DNA of 64,000 nt, taken from the NCBI RefSeq assembly GCF_030010415.1, contig NZ_JASCSA010000006.1; one strand, given 5' to 3'. Source of the stretch: Cobetia amphilecti. Its GTDB lineage: Bacteria > Pseudomonadota > Gammaproteobacteria > Pseudomonadales > Halomonadaceae. The notes below the pieces were generated by a model, which made no database searches, was not told the origin of the DNA, and saw only the letters and a list, made by a program, of their open reading frames with translations. The position numbers and the translations under genes are program-made. Shown in pieces: positions 33,326 through 42,646 of the stretch (position 1 is the first letter of the stretch; each line of letters begins with the position of its first letter).

Positions 33326-34432
33326 TCACGAGGCATCCGTGATGCGGGTTCGACCGGAGGTCAGGCGCTCCAGCAGCTGCTGCCACTCGCCGCACAGGGT
33401 GTCCGCATCGAAGCGCGCGGCATTGTCGCGTGCCAGCAGAGACATCTCGCTGCGACGAGCTTCATCCGTGATCAGGTCACGGATCTCGCGCGCCAGTGCC
33501 TCATCGTCCTCGACATCCACCAGCACGCCGCTGCCGCCGGCCAGAATTTCGGCAGGCCCGGTCTCACAGTCTGTCGAGACCACCGGCAAGCCGAAGGATT
33601 GCGCTTCCAGCAGGGTCATCGGCAGCCCCTCCCAGCGTGAGCTCATCACGTACAACGCCGCCCGCTGATACTCCTTTTCCACCTGTGAGGTGCGGCCCAC
33701 GAAGACGACGCTGTCACTCAGGCCCAATGTCCATGCCTGGGCCTTGAGGTCATTTTCATCCTCGCCCCAGCCGACGATGCGCAGCCGCCAGTCAGGGTGG
33801 ACCGACACGACCTTGTGCCAGGCATTCAGCAGCACATCGAAGCCCTTCTGCTCCGTCAGGCGCCCGACGGCAAGCACGGTACGCGACGCTGCATCCTCCT
33901 CGCTGGGCTTGGGAAAGTGCGGCACCGGATTCCAGATCGCGCCGACCTTGTCGCGGATGCGGTAGCGCGCTCGCCAGGCTTCGGCATCCCGCTCGGTGAG
34001 CACCACGATGGCGTCGGCCAGACGCACGGCGGTCGAGCGCCCCACCGAACGCAGGCGTGAACCATGATCGGTGGCGAGGTTGAAATGCTCCCAGCAGATG
34101 ATCCGGGCGCGCTGGAACGAGGCCCACGGCGCACAGAAGGCGAACAGGATCGAATCCACCAGCACCACCACATCGGCCTGTTGATGGCGGACCTTGGTCA
34201 GCAACGCCGAACTGATGCCCAGCGAGCGTCTTGCCCCGCCTCTGGCTTCCTTCAGATTCAGGCAACAGGTCGTGATGCTGTCCTCCAAGGCAAACGAGCT
34301 GGTCGCTGGCCCGAACAGACTCGCGATCATCACCTCATGACCCGAGCGCGCCAGTCCGCTGGCGATTTCGCATGTGACACGTTCCGTGCCTCCGTCGCTG
34401 GAAAGATTACCGACGACAAACAGAATCTTCAT
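33326..34432 (-). CDS. GT4-family glycosyltransferase
   Basis: 368 aa GT-B enzyme. FVVGNLSSDGGTERVTCEIASGLARSGHEV opens the acceptor domain. The donor domain has AVGRLTEQKGFDVLLNAWHKV and the EGLPMTLLEAQSFGLPVVSTDCETGPAEIL signature of GT4 retaining enzymes. It is similar in layout to the protein at 52463 (both have CWEHFN after the first domain). It is the last gene at the low-coordinate end of the exopolysaccharide region and ends 14 bp from the convergent FAD oxidase. Confidence 0.88.
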   Translation of the reverse strand: MKILFVVGNLSSDGGTERVTCEIASGLARSGHEVMIASLFGPATSSFALEDSITTCCLNLKEARGGARRSLGISSALLTKVRHQQADVVVLVDSILFAFCAPWASFQRARIICWEHFNLATDHGSRLRSVGRSTAVRLADAIVVLTERDAEAWRARYRIRDKVGAIWNPVPHFPKPSEEDAASRTVLAVGRLTEQKGFDVLLNAWHKVVSVHPDWRLRIVGWGEDENDLKAQAWTLGLSDSVVFVGRTSQVEKEYQRAALYVMSSRWEGLPMTLLEAQSFGLPVVSTDCETGPAEILAGGSGVLVDVEDDEALAREIRDLITDEARRSEMSLLARDNAARFDADTLCGEWQQLLERLTSGRTRITDAS

Positions 34433-34524
34433 TGGCTCATGCGCTCCACAGGGAAATGCTCGCCGCGAGGCACCCGACCGCTGGCGAGATATCGCCTTGC
34501 TTGATCGAAATGCTCAACTGCGGC

Positions 34525-34555
34525 GCAGAAAAAACCCGCCACCGACGAGGGTCGA
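34525..34555 (-). terminator. Minus-strand terminator
   Basis: CCCGCCACCGAC-GAGG-GTCGATGGCGGG, with one mismatch; the A6 run beside it becomes T6 for transcripts moving towards lower coordinates. It lies just before the GT4 gene at 34432. Confidence 0.7.
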
Positions 34556-34577
34556 TGGCGGGAGATAGGGGGTATGA

Positions 34578-34705
34578 CATGAAGCGGTGCGATCTAGCGC
34601 AGAATGCTAGCGCAGGAACGGTCGCGCAAAACGGCTGACAGCAAGACGAGCGGCGGCCACCACGTCTTTACCGCTTCATGAAGAACAATGCCTCAGGCAT
34701 TTTTT
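34578..34705 (+). ncRNA. Candidate structured small RNA ending at a terminator
   Basis: An 11-bp perfect closing stem (CATGAAGCGGT at 34578-34588 with ACCGCTTCATG at 34670-34680) encloses two inner hairpins (CTAGC/GCTAG near 34593-34610 and AAGACG/CGTCTT at 34643-34668). It is followed within 6 nt by a compact hairpin (AATGCC-TCA-GGCATT, 34687-34701) and a T6 tract, a plus-strand intrinsic terminator with no gene before it. No known family (6S, SRP, tmRNA, RsmXYZ) was recognised, and no clear promoter was found. Confidence 0.4.
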
Positions 34706-35055
34706 GGAAAGACGGACGGTACGTCAGAAAGACAGCACATTTAGAAAGAAAACGCGCCAGCAAGACAGAACGGCAAGAGGATCGTGTGGGGTAAGCGGGC
34801 ACGGGGAGCTAGTACGGAAAGCGAGTTCGAAAAGCAAGAGTAGCAAGCGGCCTGAGCGCTGAACGAACACTGCCAGGCATCATGCGAGATGCCAGCTCAA
34901 CGCGTCTTGCCGATCCCGCCTTTTGAGAGGCACGCTTCGCACTGAGTCAAGGCGGACCTATAACGCGCGCCGCGGCATGGGGGATGAAAAGATAAATCCA
35001 ATGCCGGCGCGCCAGGCTCAGCTCGATAGCTCAATGCTGGCACCTGAAGACAGGA

Positions 35056-35301
35056 TCAGCGGCCAGCCATCGGGTGCGACGACTCAGCGTCCTGCTGGCT
35101 CGTCCGGCTGGCAGTGATGGCTTCAGTCGAGACGCGATGGATGATGCCGCAGTCTTCACAGTGATAGAGCGGCGCCTTGCCGGCCAGTCGCTGCCACCAA
35201 TGGCGTTTTACGCGATGTACGCTGGCGCCCCCGCATTGGGCGCAGAAACGATATCCACTCATGACGACATTCTGCTCTCTGTTGATGGTGTTCACGGGCA
35301 T
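35056..35301 (-). CDS. Small zinc-ribbon-like protein
   Basis: 81 aa from the ATG at 35301, directly after an aagggaagg SD; the frame is open to 35535 but the extension is low-complexity and lacks a clear start. Cys pairs CAQC and CEDC flank a basic linker (VHRVKRHWWQRLAGKAPLYH), a typical zinc knuckle. It lies between two GT4 genes on the same strand. Possible roles include RNA or protein binding; nothing specific can be said. Confidence 0.5.
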   Translation of the reverse strand: MPVNTINREQNVVMSGYRFCAQCGGASVHRVKRHWWQRLAGKAPLYHCEDCGIIHRVSTEAITASRTSQQDAESSHPMAGR

Positions 35302-35552
35302 CCTTCCCTTTGATAACGATCGATCGCGTTCCAGCGAGACGGCCTGTTCAGCGACACGCGCTGTGTCATTGCCAGAAGAAGCACTGTCCCGACCGATTGA
35401 GCTCTCCAGGCAGGCGCCTGTCACTCTCACTCGCGGGGCCATTATGCGCGTTAAATCCAGCAGCAGTTCCTGATATTTGCCCAACTGTCGAGAACGATTT
35501 TCTTCATCTTCCTGACGAAAATCCAACGGTGTCAATGTGTTAGCGCCCCGCC

Positions 35553-36719
35553 TCAGGCGGTAGCGAGTACTGACTTACGCAACTCGATATCCAGTGTGTG
35601 CTGCAGACAGCCCAGATAGGCACGCACCACGATCTGCTGATCAAATTCACGTTCGATACGCACGCGTGCCGCCTGCCCTGCCTCCATCAATGCCGCATGC
35701 GGCATGTCCAGACAGCCCTGCATCTGCTGCTCAAGAGACTCGACATTGGCCGCTTCGCACAGCCAGCCAGTGACGCCGGGATTGACCGAGCTGCGACAGC
35801 CCGGCACATCACTGACGATCGCCGGACGCCCCATCGAGGCCGCCTCCAGTACCGTGCGCGGCATGCCTTCCCGGTACGACGGCAGCACCAGCACATTGGC
35901 CTCGGCCAGGAAGGGGCGCACATCCCGCTGTTCGCCCAGGTAGTGCAACACGCCGCGCTCGCGCCAGGCAGCGATTTCCTCATCGCTGATCGCGGTGCGA
36001 TTGCTGATTCCCGACGGGCCGATCAACCAGAAGCGTGCCTGCGGATAACGCTCATGCAGACGCTCGGCCGCCATCACGTATTCCCGTACCCCCTTGTCGC
36101 CGATCAGGCGTGCGACCAGCACAAAGGTCAGCGGTGGCGTCTGCGGTTGCGGCGCAAAGGCGAAGCGTTGCGGGTCGATACCGGCGCCGGGCAGCACGAC
36201 AGACGGCGTGGACTTCTGCAGCCCGAGGCGCATGAACAGGCGTTGGTCATCGCGGTTCTCGAAGAACACGCAACGCGCGCCACGGTTGGCGAAGCCATAC
36301 AGCGCCCGTACCCGACGAAACAGCCAGCTGTCATGTATGAAGGCGGTGCCCAACCCCGAGACGTTGTTGGTATAGGGGATCTTGAGCAGCCGACACGCCA
36401 GCCCCGAATAGACATTGGCCTTGATGGTGAAGTTGAGAACATAGCGTGGCTTGAGTTTCAGCAATGTCCCCAGCAGCGCCAGCAGGCTCTTGCCCTCACC
36501 GATCAGCGAGGTGCCCTTGCCTTCCATGCCCAGCGCACGATGCTCGACCCTGAGCTCGTCCACCAGGTACGCGCTATGCGCATCGGTGGGCGCAAGGCAC
36601 ACCACGCGATACCCCGAGTCACGCAGCCCTTCGATGACGCCGCGATGGAAGTTGTAGAGAAAGAATGACGAGTTGGAGACCAGCACCACCGTGGAGGGCT
36701 GTGCATCATGTGTTGGCAT
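35553..36719 (-). CDS. GT4-family glycosyltransferase
   Basis: 388 aa from the ATG at 36719 (SD aagga); longer frames upstream to 36923 lack support. N-terminal VVLVSNSSFFLYNFHRGVIEGLRDSGYRVVCLAP; the donor half has FVLVARLIGDKGVREYVMAAERL and VLVLPSYREGMPRTVLEAASMGRPAIVSDVPGCR, with the EGMPRTVLEA motif in place of EGxPxxxLEA. The acceptor half resembles CapM/PglA-type enzymes that act on lipid-linked N-acetylated sugars. Last gene of the wza operon; its stop is 168 bp from the preceding Wzy gene's end. Confidence 0.88.
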   Translation of the reverse strand: MPTHDAQPSTVVLVSNSSFFLYNFHRGVIEGLRDSGYRVVCLAPTDAHSAYLVDELRVEHRALGMEGKGTSLIGEGKSLLALLGTLLKLKPRYVLNFTIKANVYSGLACRLLKIPYTNNVSGLGTAFIHDSWLFRRVRALYGFANRGARCVFFENRDDQRLFMRLGLQKSTPSVVLPGAGIDPQRFAFAPQPQTPPLTFVLVARLIGDKGVREYVMAAERLHERYPQARFWLIGPSGISNRTAISDEEIAAWRERGVLHYLGEQRDVRPFLAEANVLVLPSYREGMPRTVLEAASMGRPAIVSDVPGCRSSVNPGVTGWLCEAANVESLEQQMQGCLDMPHAALMEAGQAARVRIEREFDQQIVVRAYLGCLQHTLDIELRKSVLATA

Positions 36720-36886
36720 GGGGCATTCCTTGCGTGTCATGCGAAGAAGAACATGCGCGAGCTTGAGCCCGCGCGACCGGAAGCATCCGGAAGAGAAACC
36801 CTGGACAAGAGGAACCATCGACGAGAGAGACGATCGAGAAGCGACACCAGCGCGAAAGGGAAGGCGTCGTGGCTCGGTCCAGCAGG

Positions 36887-38005
36887 TCAGTCCAGCAACG
36901 CAGGCCGGCGTTGCTGCTGCCACAGACGCACCAGCCCTGTGTCATGCGCCATGCACACCACATAGATGACCAGGAACGGGAAGCGATAGCGCACCGCGGT
37001 GCCGTAGTTGAAGACGACGAGTCCATAGATGGTGAAGGCGCCGATCAGATACAGCAGCCAGAAGAGCGTCTTCTCGCGCTGGACCTGCCAGCACTTGAGG
37101 GTCAGCCAGACAAGGAAGGCGACCACCAGCAGGTTCTCTCCCGACTGGATCAACTGCAGCGCATTGGCGGCTTCCCAGGGCAATGGCTTGATCAGGAAAT
37201 AGAGCGCACCCTGGATCCCCGTCACCACGAAGTCCCCGAAGCCCTGAATCACCTCCACATCCTCGATCTTGCCGCCATCCTCCAGGTACATGGCCGCGCG
37301 GAAGAAGTTGATCTGGTCCACCGCCAGCGGATAGATGACCAGCACGCTCGCGGCCAGCCCGACCAGCAACCAGCAGAATCGCTTGGTCGACAGGCCCTGG
37401 CGGCTGACGTCATAGAGGAGATAGATGCCGAGGAAGATCAGCATGATCAGAGCGTTCTGGAACTTGATGATCCATAACGGCAGCAGGAAGATCAGCGCCC
37501 ATATCGGCCGGCGTTCGATGGCCAGCAGGAAGCTGCCGAGCATGAAGCCGGTGACCAGGGTGTCGCGCAGGCTCAGTGAGCTGTAGAGCACCAGGCTCGG
37601 GTAGCACAGCACGAACAGCAGTACCGCGTGGGAGATGATGCCGCGGCGAATCAGCACCATCAGCGCGCCGATATAGAGGAACTTGTTGAAGAAGCCCAGG
37701 CTGGTGATGGTTTCCGCCAGCGGCAACGGCAACAGCGCCAGAAATCCCGACGAGACCGAGACGGTCAGGGAGTGGTCCATCGCTCCCCAGTCCATGCTGC
37801 GCATGGCCAATACCTGCTCCCAGTAGCGGAACTGGTCCGGCATGTACTCGGCATCGAACAGCACATTGTTCAACAGGTACGGCACCGCACTGCTCAGACT
37901 CAGGATGATCGCGACATTGCGCGTCACCCAACCGCGCAGAAAGCCCACCATCACCAGTACCAGACAGACGAGCAGGTTGGGCAGGTCGAGCAGAATGTGT
38001 TCCAT
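36887..38005 (-). CDS. Wzy-like polysaccharide polymerase (EpsG-type)
   Basis: 372 aa polytopic membrane protein with about ten segments and one periplasmic-type loop (about 50-90) carrying an aromatic-acidic stretch (DAEYMPDQFRYWEQVLAMRS). It has no glycosyltransferase or transporter motifs. Its position, beside Wzx and glycosyltransferases, makes it the best candidate for the repeat-unit polymerase; sequence motifs alone do not prove this because Wzy proteins diverge strongly. No clear SD before the ATG. Confidence 0.65.
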   Translation of the reverse strand: MEHILLDLPNLLVCLVLVMVGFLRGWVTRNVAIILSLSSAVPYLLNNVLFDAEYMPDQFRYWEQVLAMRSMDWGAMDHSLTVSVSSGFLALLPLPLAETITSLGFFNKFLYIGALMVLIRRGIISHAVLLFVLCYPSLVLYSSLSLRDTLVTGFMLGSFLLAIERRPIWALIFLLPLWIIKFQNALIMLIFLGIYLLYDVSRQGLSTKRFCWLLVGLAASVLVIYPLAVDQINFFRAAMYLEDGGKIEDVEVIQGFGDFVVTGIQGALYFLIKPLPWEAANALQLIQSGENLLVVAFLVWLTLKCWQVQREKTLFWLLYLIGAFTIYGLVVFNYGTAVRYRFPFLVIYVVCMAHDTGLVRLWQQQRRPALLD

Positions 38006-38013
38006 GGAAAGAC

Positions 38014-38811
38014 TTATTCTCGTGCGCCGCTGTTGGCCAGTTCGGCCTGCAGACTGGCGGATGACATGAGGGACGCGGACGCGCCGGTATCAGCGCTGGT
38101 GGCCTGCCGACTCACCACGCCAGAGGTATCGAGGGACGGCGAGGACTGCGCGAGGCCAGACGCAGCTTTCCCACTGCTGACCTGCCAGCTTTGGGACGAG
38201 AAGGGTGACGCGCCCTCGACCTCGGCTGCCGACAGCATCAGCGACAGGCACTGCATCAATTGATGCTCGCTCAGCGCGCCCGTCTCCTCATCAGGGGCCA
38301 ACGGCAACGTCACGACGCGCGCTGCCTCGATACCGCCCTCGTGGCGTGCCTGGCAGCCGGCTTCATCGCTTTCGACCAGCACCAGTGCCGCATGCGGATA
38401 CTTGAGCGCCATCCGGCGCCTCAGGCCCCGCGCCTTGCTGCCCGCCGCCACCAGTTCACTGGCCGGTGTCACGGCATGATGCGCAATCACCGGCACGCGC
38501 CAACGATCCAGACGGCGCGCCTTGAGCGCATTAAGGTTGGCTTCCAGACCGCTGGACAACAGGACACACGGGCGATGACGCGCCAGATAGCGCGTCAGGG
38601 CCAGCACGCCCGTCAACTCAGTGTGCACGCCCAGCTCTACCAACCGCACCCCATGGGCCAGACCTTCGATCAACTCCTCATGGGCCTGGGGCACGATGAG
38701 GTCCACCTCGTGACCCTGGCGCGTCAGCCCCGCCGCCAACGCCAGCATCTGGCGAGTCTCGAGGGTCATCTGCCGTGCCACGACCAAAAGCGCCATCCGA
38801 TGCGTCTTCAT
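38014..38811 (-). CDS. GT-B half-protein: glycosyltransferase N-terminal domain only
   Basis: 265 aa from the ATG at 38811 (SD aaggag; a GTG two codons earlier is an alternative). The first about 170 residues have the acceptor-side GT-B fold: VARQMTLETRQMLALAAGLTRQGHEVDLIVPQ, then PCVLLSSGLEANLNALKARRLD, IAHHAVTP and ALVLVESDEAG. The donor-binding domain with its E-x7-E signature is missing. In its place is a Ser/Ala-rich, probably disordered tail (about 185-265). Downstream DNA encodes the polymerase, so no lost half is adjacent. It may be inactive, regulatory or a partner subunit of another transferase. Confidence 0.6.
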   Translation of the reverse strand: MKTHRMALLVVARQMTLETRQMLALAAGLTRQGHEVDLIVPQAHEELIEGLAHGVRLVELGVHTELTGVLALTRYLARHRPCVLLSSGLEANLNALKARRLDRWRVPVIAHHAVTPASELVAAGSKARGLRRRMALKYPHAALVLVESDEAGCQARHEGGIEAARVVTLPLAPDEETGALSEHQLMQCLSLMLSAAEVEGASPFSSQSWQVSSGKAASGLAQSSPSLDTSGVVSRQATSADTGASASLMSSASLQAELANSGARE

Positions 38812-38924
38812 TGCCACTCCTTCGCCAGTGTTAGCCTTGAGCCAGGCTTGATCGAGTCAATACACGATGACCGCCATGCCATCTGCACATGGCGATCGAC
38901 GTCAGCCCACTTCCTTCGGTGCGT

Positions 38925-39914
38925 TCAGGCCAGGCGCTGATAGACACTGCGCGCCTGGCGGGCCAGCGGCGCCGGCAACCAGGTCACGACCCGGCGCGCC
39001 ATGCGCTTGAACGTGCACACCAGCACCTGGCCCTTCTTCTGCGCTGACATCGAGGCCCACTCGGGAGTCATCATCTGGTGGGCGTCCACGCAATAGACGG
39101 GCCTGCCGGTCATGCGCGTGATGTTGGTGGCCTGCCCCACCTCGCTTTCGATGAACAGGCGACAGCCGGAGTCACGGTAGTAATCCGCCTTGTGACTCGA
39201 ATGGCGATTCTGACGCAGGCGCTCTTCCTTGCTGGGCAGGTCGAGCATGATCAGGTGGTCATACTCGACACCGTGCCGGGCCAGCCAGGCGGTCGTCTCG
39301 GGACGATATTTTTCCAGCCGATTGGTGACCAGCGAGTGCACTCGGTAGGTCGGGATATGCAGAGGCGCCGCGTTGGTCAGGAAGTCACGATAGCGCGGGC
39401 CGTCATCGTTCTGCTCAGGCGTCGGATCGAGGCACAGCACGCCATCGATATCCAGGCAGCTATCGGCCAGCGCCGGGTGATGGAACAGATTCCACTGGAA
39501 GGCACGCGGGTGCTCCAGCTCGACCAGATACATGTCCACCCCCACCACCGGAGCCGGGTTGGCATAGATGACGCAGGTGGTGATGTCACAGGGGCATTCT
39601 TGCGGAATGCGCGCCAGTGAGGCCTTGAGCGAGGCCCCACTGTTGAAACTGTCGTCGACCAGCAGCACACGCTGATTTTCCCAGGCACTCTGCGCTGCCC
39701 CCCGGACCTTGCGTGTCATTCCCTTGCCGGGCGAGCCGTTGGCGATGAAGGTATCGAGATCCGTGCAGGCCCGATTGAGCATGGCGCTGATCATGTAGGC
39801 CGGCACCATTCCACTGCGCGGGATCCCGACGATCAGATCGAAATTCCCGGCCTGCAGGCGCGACAACTGCCCAGCGATATCCGAACTCAGGTCGGCGTAA
39901 CTGCGATAATTCAT
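38925..39914 (-). CDS. Phosphoribosyltransferase-HAD fusion protein
   Basis: 329 aa from the ATG at 39914 (SD aagggga). Residues 1-145 form a type I phosphoribosyltransferase: FDLIVGIPRSGMVPA and the PRPP loop VLLVDDSFNSGAS (83-95). Residues about 150-285 form a HAD phosphatase domain: D155-x-D157 (DIDGVL), T197-N198-R199, K242 and an IESE acidic motif at 255-258. A basic C-terminal segment follows (KRMARRVVTWLPAPLARQARS). In bacterial capsule loci similar fusions are known, but the substrate is not established; a nucleotide or sugar-phosphate linked to decoration of the polymer is plausible. Confidence 0.78.
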   Translation of the reverse strand: MNYRSYADLSSDIAGQLSRLQAGNFDLIVGIPRSGMVPAYMISAMLNRACTDLDTFIANGSPGKGMTRKVRGAAQSAWENQRVLLVDDSFNSGASLKASLARIPQECPCDITTCVIYANPAPVVGVDMYLVELEHPRAFQWNLFHHPALADSCLDIDGVLCLDPTPEQNDDGPRYRDFLTNAAPLHIPTYRVHSLVTNRLEKYRPETTAWLARHGVEYDHLIMLDLPSKEERLRQNRHSSHKADYYRDSGCRLFIESEVGQATNITRMTGRPVYCVDAHQMMTPEWASMSAQKKGQVLVCTFKRMARRVVTWLPAPLARQARSVYQRLA

Positions 39915-40058
39915 GTTGCGGTCCCCTTGCGACTCACGACGGCCCAAGGCCGATATCCTTCGCGCTTTTGTGTGTTGCAGCGCTTTTTTGATGTCATTGA
40001 CGACGTCCTGTCATCAAACGCTTCTCTCACCCTCATCACCCCCGATAATCGGGGGCAT

Positions 40059-41183
40059 TCAGGCGCTTTTACGCTTCTGCACTGCGCTGTCGGGTGTCAC
40101 ACGACGGCGACGAGTGCCTATCAACCTGGTCATCACATCCTGGCGCACGAGGCGCAGCAGCCGACTGCGGTCCATGTGCGAGAGCAGCGCGACCCCCTGG
40201 CGGAAGTTGGCCAGGCGCTGCATGGGGCTCGCGGGCGCCATCACGTACTGCTTGAAGTAGTGATAGAGCGGGATATACAGGCTGTCGGAATGCGGCATAT
40301 GCCGGGTATTGGCATGAAAGACGTCGATGGCCGAGATCATGTCGCGCTGATAGCGCTGTTCGGCCTCGCTTTCCTGCTGCTGCGATGTCCAGGAACCCTT
40401 GGCATTGCGGCGATAGACACAGGCAGCATCTTCGTAATAGAGAGTCTCGCCTTGCAGTGCCATGTAGGACTGCAGGAAGAAGTCCATGATCGGGGCGCCG
40501 CGATAGGACGCCATCATCGCGTCGACGGTGGCATCGACGCGTCGGAAGCTGAAGGCCGGTGACGGAATGGAGGCGCCGCGCAGCCCGATCACCGCCTCGG
40601 CAGAGATCTTCTTCACGCTATCGGCATAGCGGCAGATGAGCGAATGCTCGCCGGTGGCTTCATTGAATTCCAGCGCCGGGTGGAAGCAGACCGTCGCCTC
40701 GGGATAGGCGTCGAACAAGGCGACCTGACGGGCCAGCTTGTCGGGTTTGATCCAGTAATCATCGCCTTCGCAATAGGCAATGATGTCGCCACGCATCACC
40801 GGCATACAGAAGGTGATCGGCCAGATATGTTGCGAGTACTGGTTCACGTCCTGCAGGATCGGCCGCACGATGTTCGGGTAACGGGCCGCATATTCCTCGA
40901 TGATTTCCCGCGTGCCATCCGTCGAGACATCGTCATGCACGACGATCTCGAACGGAAAACGCGTGCGCTGCATCAGAAAGCCATCCAGCGCCATGCGAAT
41001 GTAGTCGCCATGATTGAAGGCGAAGCACATCACCGAGACGCGCGGGGCGCTGAGATCGCCCTCCCACTCGGCCATGATGGCGGCTTCCTCGGCGGGCGCC
41101 GGCGGTACAGGCAAGGGGCCTGACTGCGGTGTGCCATCCATGAGGGGCGTCGCGAGTGCCCGGGCATAACTCAGTTCTAACAT
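40059..41183 (-). CDS. GT2-family glycosyltransferase
   Basis: 374 aa from the ATG at 41183 (the ATGTTAG overlap with the Wzx stop implies coupling); a far longer open frame in this phase to 42086 is only the shadow of Wzx. GT-A core: VSVMCFAFNHGDYIRMALDGFLMQRTRFPFEIVVHDDVSTDGTREII near 48-95, then the YCEGDDYWIKPDKL acidic motif in place of DxD. The HDDVSTDGT and EGDDYW pattern is common in exopolysaccharide GT2 enzymes. Confidence 0.85.
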   Translation of the reverse strand: MLELSYARALATPLMDGTPQSGPLPVPPAPAEEAAIMAEWEGDLSAPRVSVMCFAFNHGDYIRMALDGFLMQRTRFPFEIVVHDDVSTDGTREIIEEYAARYPNIVRPILQDVNQYSQHIWPITFCMPVMRGDIIAYCEGDDYWIKPDKLARQVALFDAYPEATVCFHPALEFNEATGEHSLICRYADSVKKISAEAVIGLRGASIPSPAFSFRRVDATVDAMMASYRGAPIMDFFLQSYMALQGETLYYEDAACVYRRNAKGSWTSQQQESEAEQRYQRDMISAIDVFHANTRHMPHSDSLYIPLYHYFKQYVMAPASPMQRLANFRQGVALLSHMDRSRLLRLVRQDVMTRLIGTRRRRVTPDSAVQKRKSA

Positions 41184-42646
41184 GCAGTATTCCCCACTTT
41201 CCGTTGTGAAAGACGCTCCTGGATCCAGCCGGCGCCGTACTGCCAGGCCGCGAAGCGCAACCAGCAGGACAGCAACAGATAGGCCGCCCCTGCCAGCAGG
41301 CCTGATACCACCAGCACCACCGGCGCCGGCCAGATGGCCAACAGCGCAGGCACGGCCCACCAGGTCGTGCCCGCCACCGCACTGGCCAGCAGCAGAGCCG
41401 GCAGGAAGTCGGCCAGCTGCTCGCGGATGCTGTAGTTGATCAACTCCCGCGAGAACCAGGCATTGGGGATGTAGGACACCACCGCCACCACGATCTGCCC
41501 GATCAGGATCGCCATCACGCCATGGCGCCAGGTCACCGCCAGCACCGCACAGATCAATACCTTCTTGACGATCTCGAGCCCGAGGAACAGGTCCGAGCGC
41601 CCCTTGACCTTGAGCACATTGAGATTGAGCGTGCTCAGGGGATACATGACGGCCGCGATGCACATCAGCTGCAGATAAGGCACCGCCGCCAGCCACCGGC
41701 TGGGCAACAGCGTCAGGAACAGCGGCTCGGCCAGCGCCGCCAGCAACAGCATCGCCGGGAACAACAGATAGACCATGACCTGCAGGATCTGACGATAGGC
41801 ACTCTTGAGGCGTACGGGATCCGCCTGGATGCTCGCCAGCGCCGGGAAGGTCACGTTCTGCACCGCCGTCACCAGCTGATTGATCACCAGCTCCTTGAGA
41901 CGCTCGGCGAAGAAGAACAGTCCCGCCACCGAAGCGGAGAACAGCTTGGCGATCAGCAGCACATAGAGATTGACGAACAGCACATCCAGCATGCGTGACA
42001 GGAACATCTTGTAGCCGAAGCGGAACATCGCCTTGAACGACACCACATCGAATTCCAGCCGCGGCCGCCAGCTGCCCCACCACCACATCAGGGCGGTAGT
42101 GACCAGCGCCGCCGTCAACATCTGCCCCACCAGCGCCCAGACCCCGAAGCCCAGCCAGCCCAGCAGCACTGCCACCCCGCCCGACACCACGCTGCCGGGA
42201 ATGCCAGCCTTCATGCGCGTACGAAAATCCAGCGCACGGTTGAGCATCGCGCCCTGAATGACCTCGAAGGAGTTGATCAGCACCACGATGCCGCCGATAC
42301 GCACCAGCACGATCAGGCGTGGCTCGGCATAGAAGTCGGCGATCAGGGGGGCGCTGGCATACAGCAGGCCGTAGGCCAGCACCCCGAAGGCGATATTGCT
42401 GAAGAAGGCGGTGCTGGCATCACGCGGCCCGAGGGTCGGCATGCGCAGAATGGCTTGCTGAAGACCGGAATCCATCATGGCCGAGGCGATGGTCAGAAAG
42501 ACCAGCACCATCGCCAGCAACCCGAAATCTTCCGGCACCAGCAGCCGCGCCAGCAGCAGCGTGACCAGACTGGCCATGCCACGCCGCAATAGCTGATCGG
42601 AGAAATTCCACAGAATGCCGATGGCGGTCTTGTTGCTCAGTGACAC
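41177..42646 (-). CDS. wzx: Wzx-type polysaccharide flippase (WzxC-like)
   Basis: 489 aa with 12-14 membrane segments. The start, GILWNFSDQLLRRGMASLVTLLLARLLVPEDFGLLAMVLVFLTIASAMMDSGLQQAILR, is typical of the WzxC/oligosaccharide-flippase branch of the MOP superfamily. It should move the lipid-linked repeat unit across the inner membrane. It overlaps WbqC by ten bases at its start and the GT2 by seven at its end. Confidence 0.9.
   Translation of the reverse strand: MSLSNKTAIGILWNFSDQLLRRGMASLVTLLLARLLVPEDFGLLAMVLVFLTIASAMMDSGLQQAILRMPTLGPRDASTAFFSNIAFGVLAYGLLYASAPLIADFYAEPRLIVLVRIGGIVVLINSFEVIQGAMLNRALDFRTRMKAGIPGSVVSGGVAVLLGWLGFGVWALVGQMLTAALVTTALMWWWGSWRPRLEFDVVSFKAMFRFGYKMFLSRMLDVLFVNLYVLLIAKLFSASVAGLFFFAERLKELVINQLVTAVQNVTFPALASIQADPVRLKSAYRQILQVMVYLLFPAMLLLAALAEPLFLTLLPSRWLAAVPYLQLMCIAAVMYPLSTLNLNVLKVKGRSDLFLGLEIVKKVLICAVLAVTWRHGVMAILIGQIVVAVVSYIPNAWFSRELINYSIREQLADFLPALLLASAVAGTTWWAVPALLAIWPAPVVLVVSGLLAGAAYLLLSCWLRFAAWQYGAGWIQERLSQRKVGNTAC

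Larger units (their letters stand above)
34433..35055. other. Intergenic region with two terminators and an RNA-like structure
   Basis: About 620 bp with no convincing gene. It contains a minus-strand terminator (34525-34555), a predicted plus-strand structured RNA (34578-34705), and a purine-rich remainder (34706-35055) where nothing is recognised. Confidence 0.45.

Noticed and set aside
35557..35568. ops-like GGCGGTAGCGAG on the plus strand
   Set aside because: It lies in the 3' end of a minus-strand glycosyltransferase gene, in the wrong orientation, with no plus-strand operon following.
41184..42086. N-terminal extension of the GT2 frame (Gly/Ala/Arg-rich)
   Set aside because: It lies entirely within the Wzx gene in another phase; the GT2 family start and SD are at 41183.
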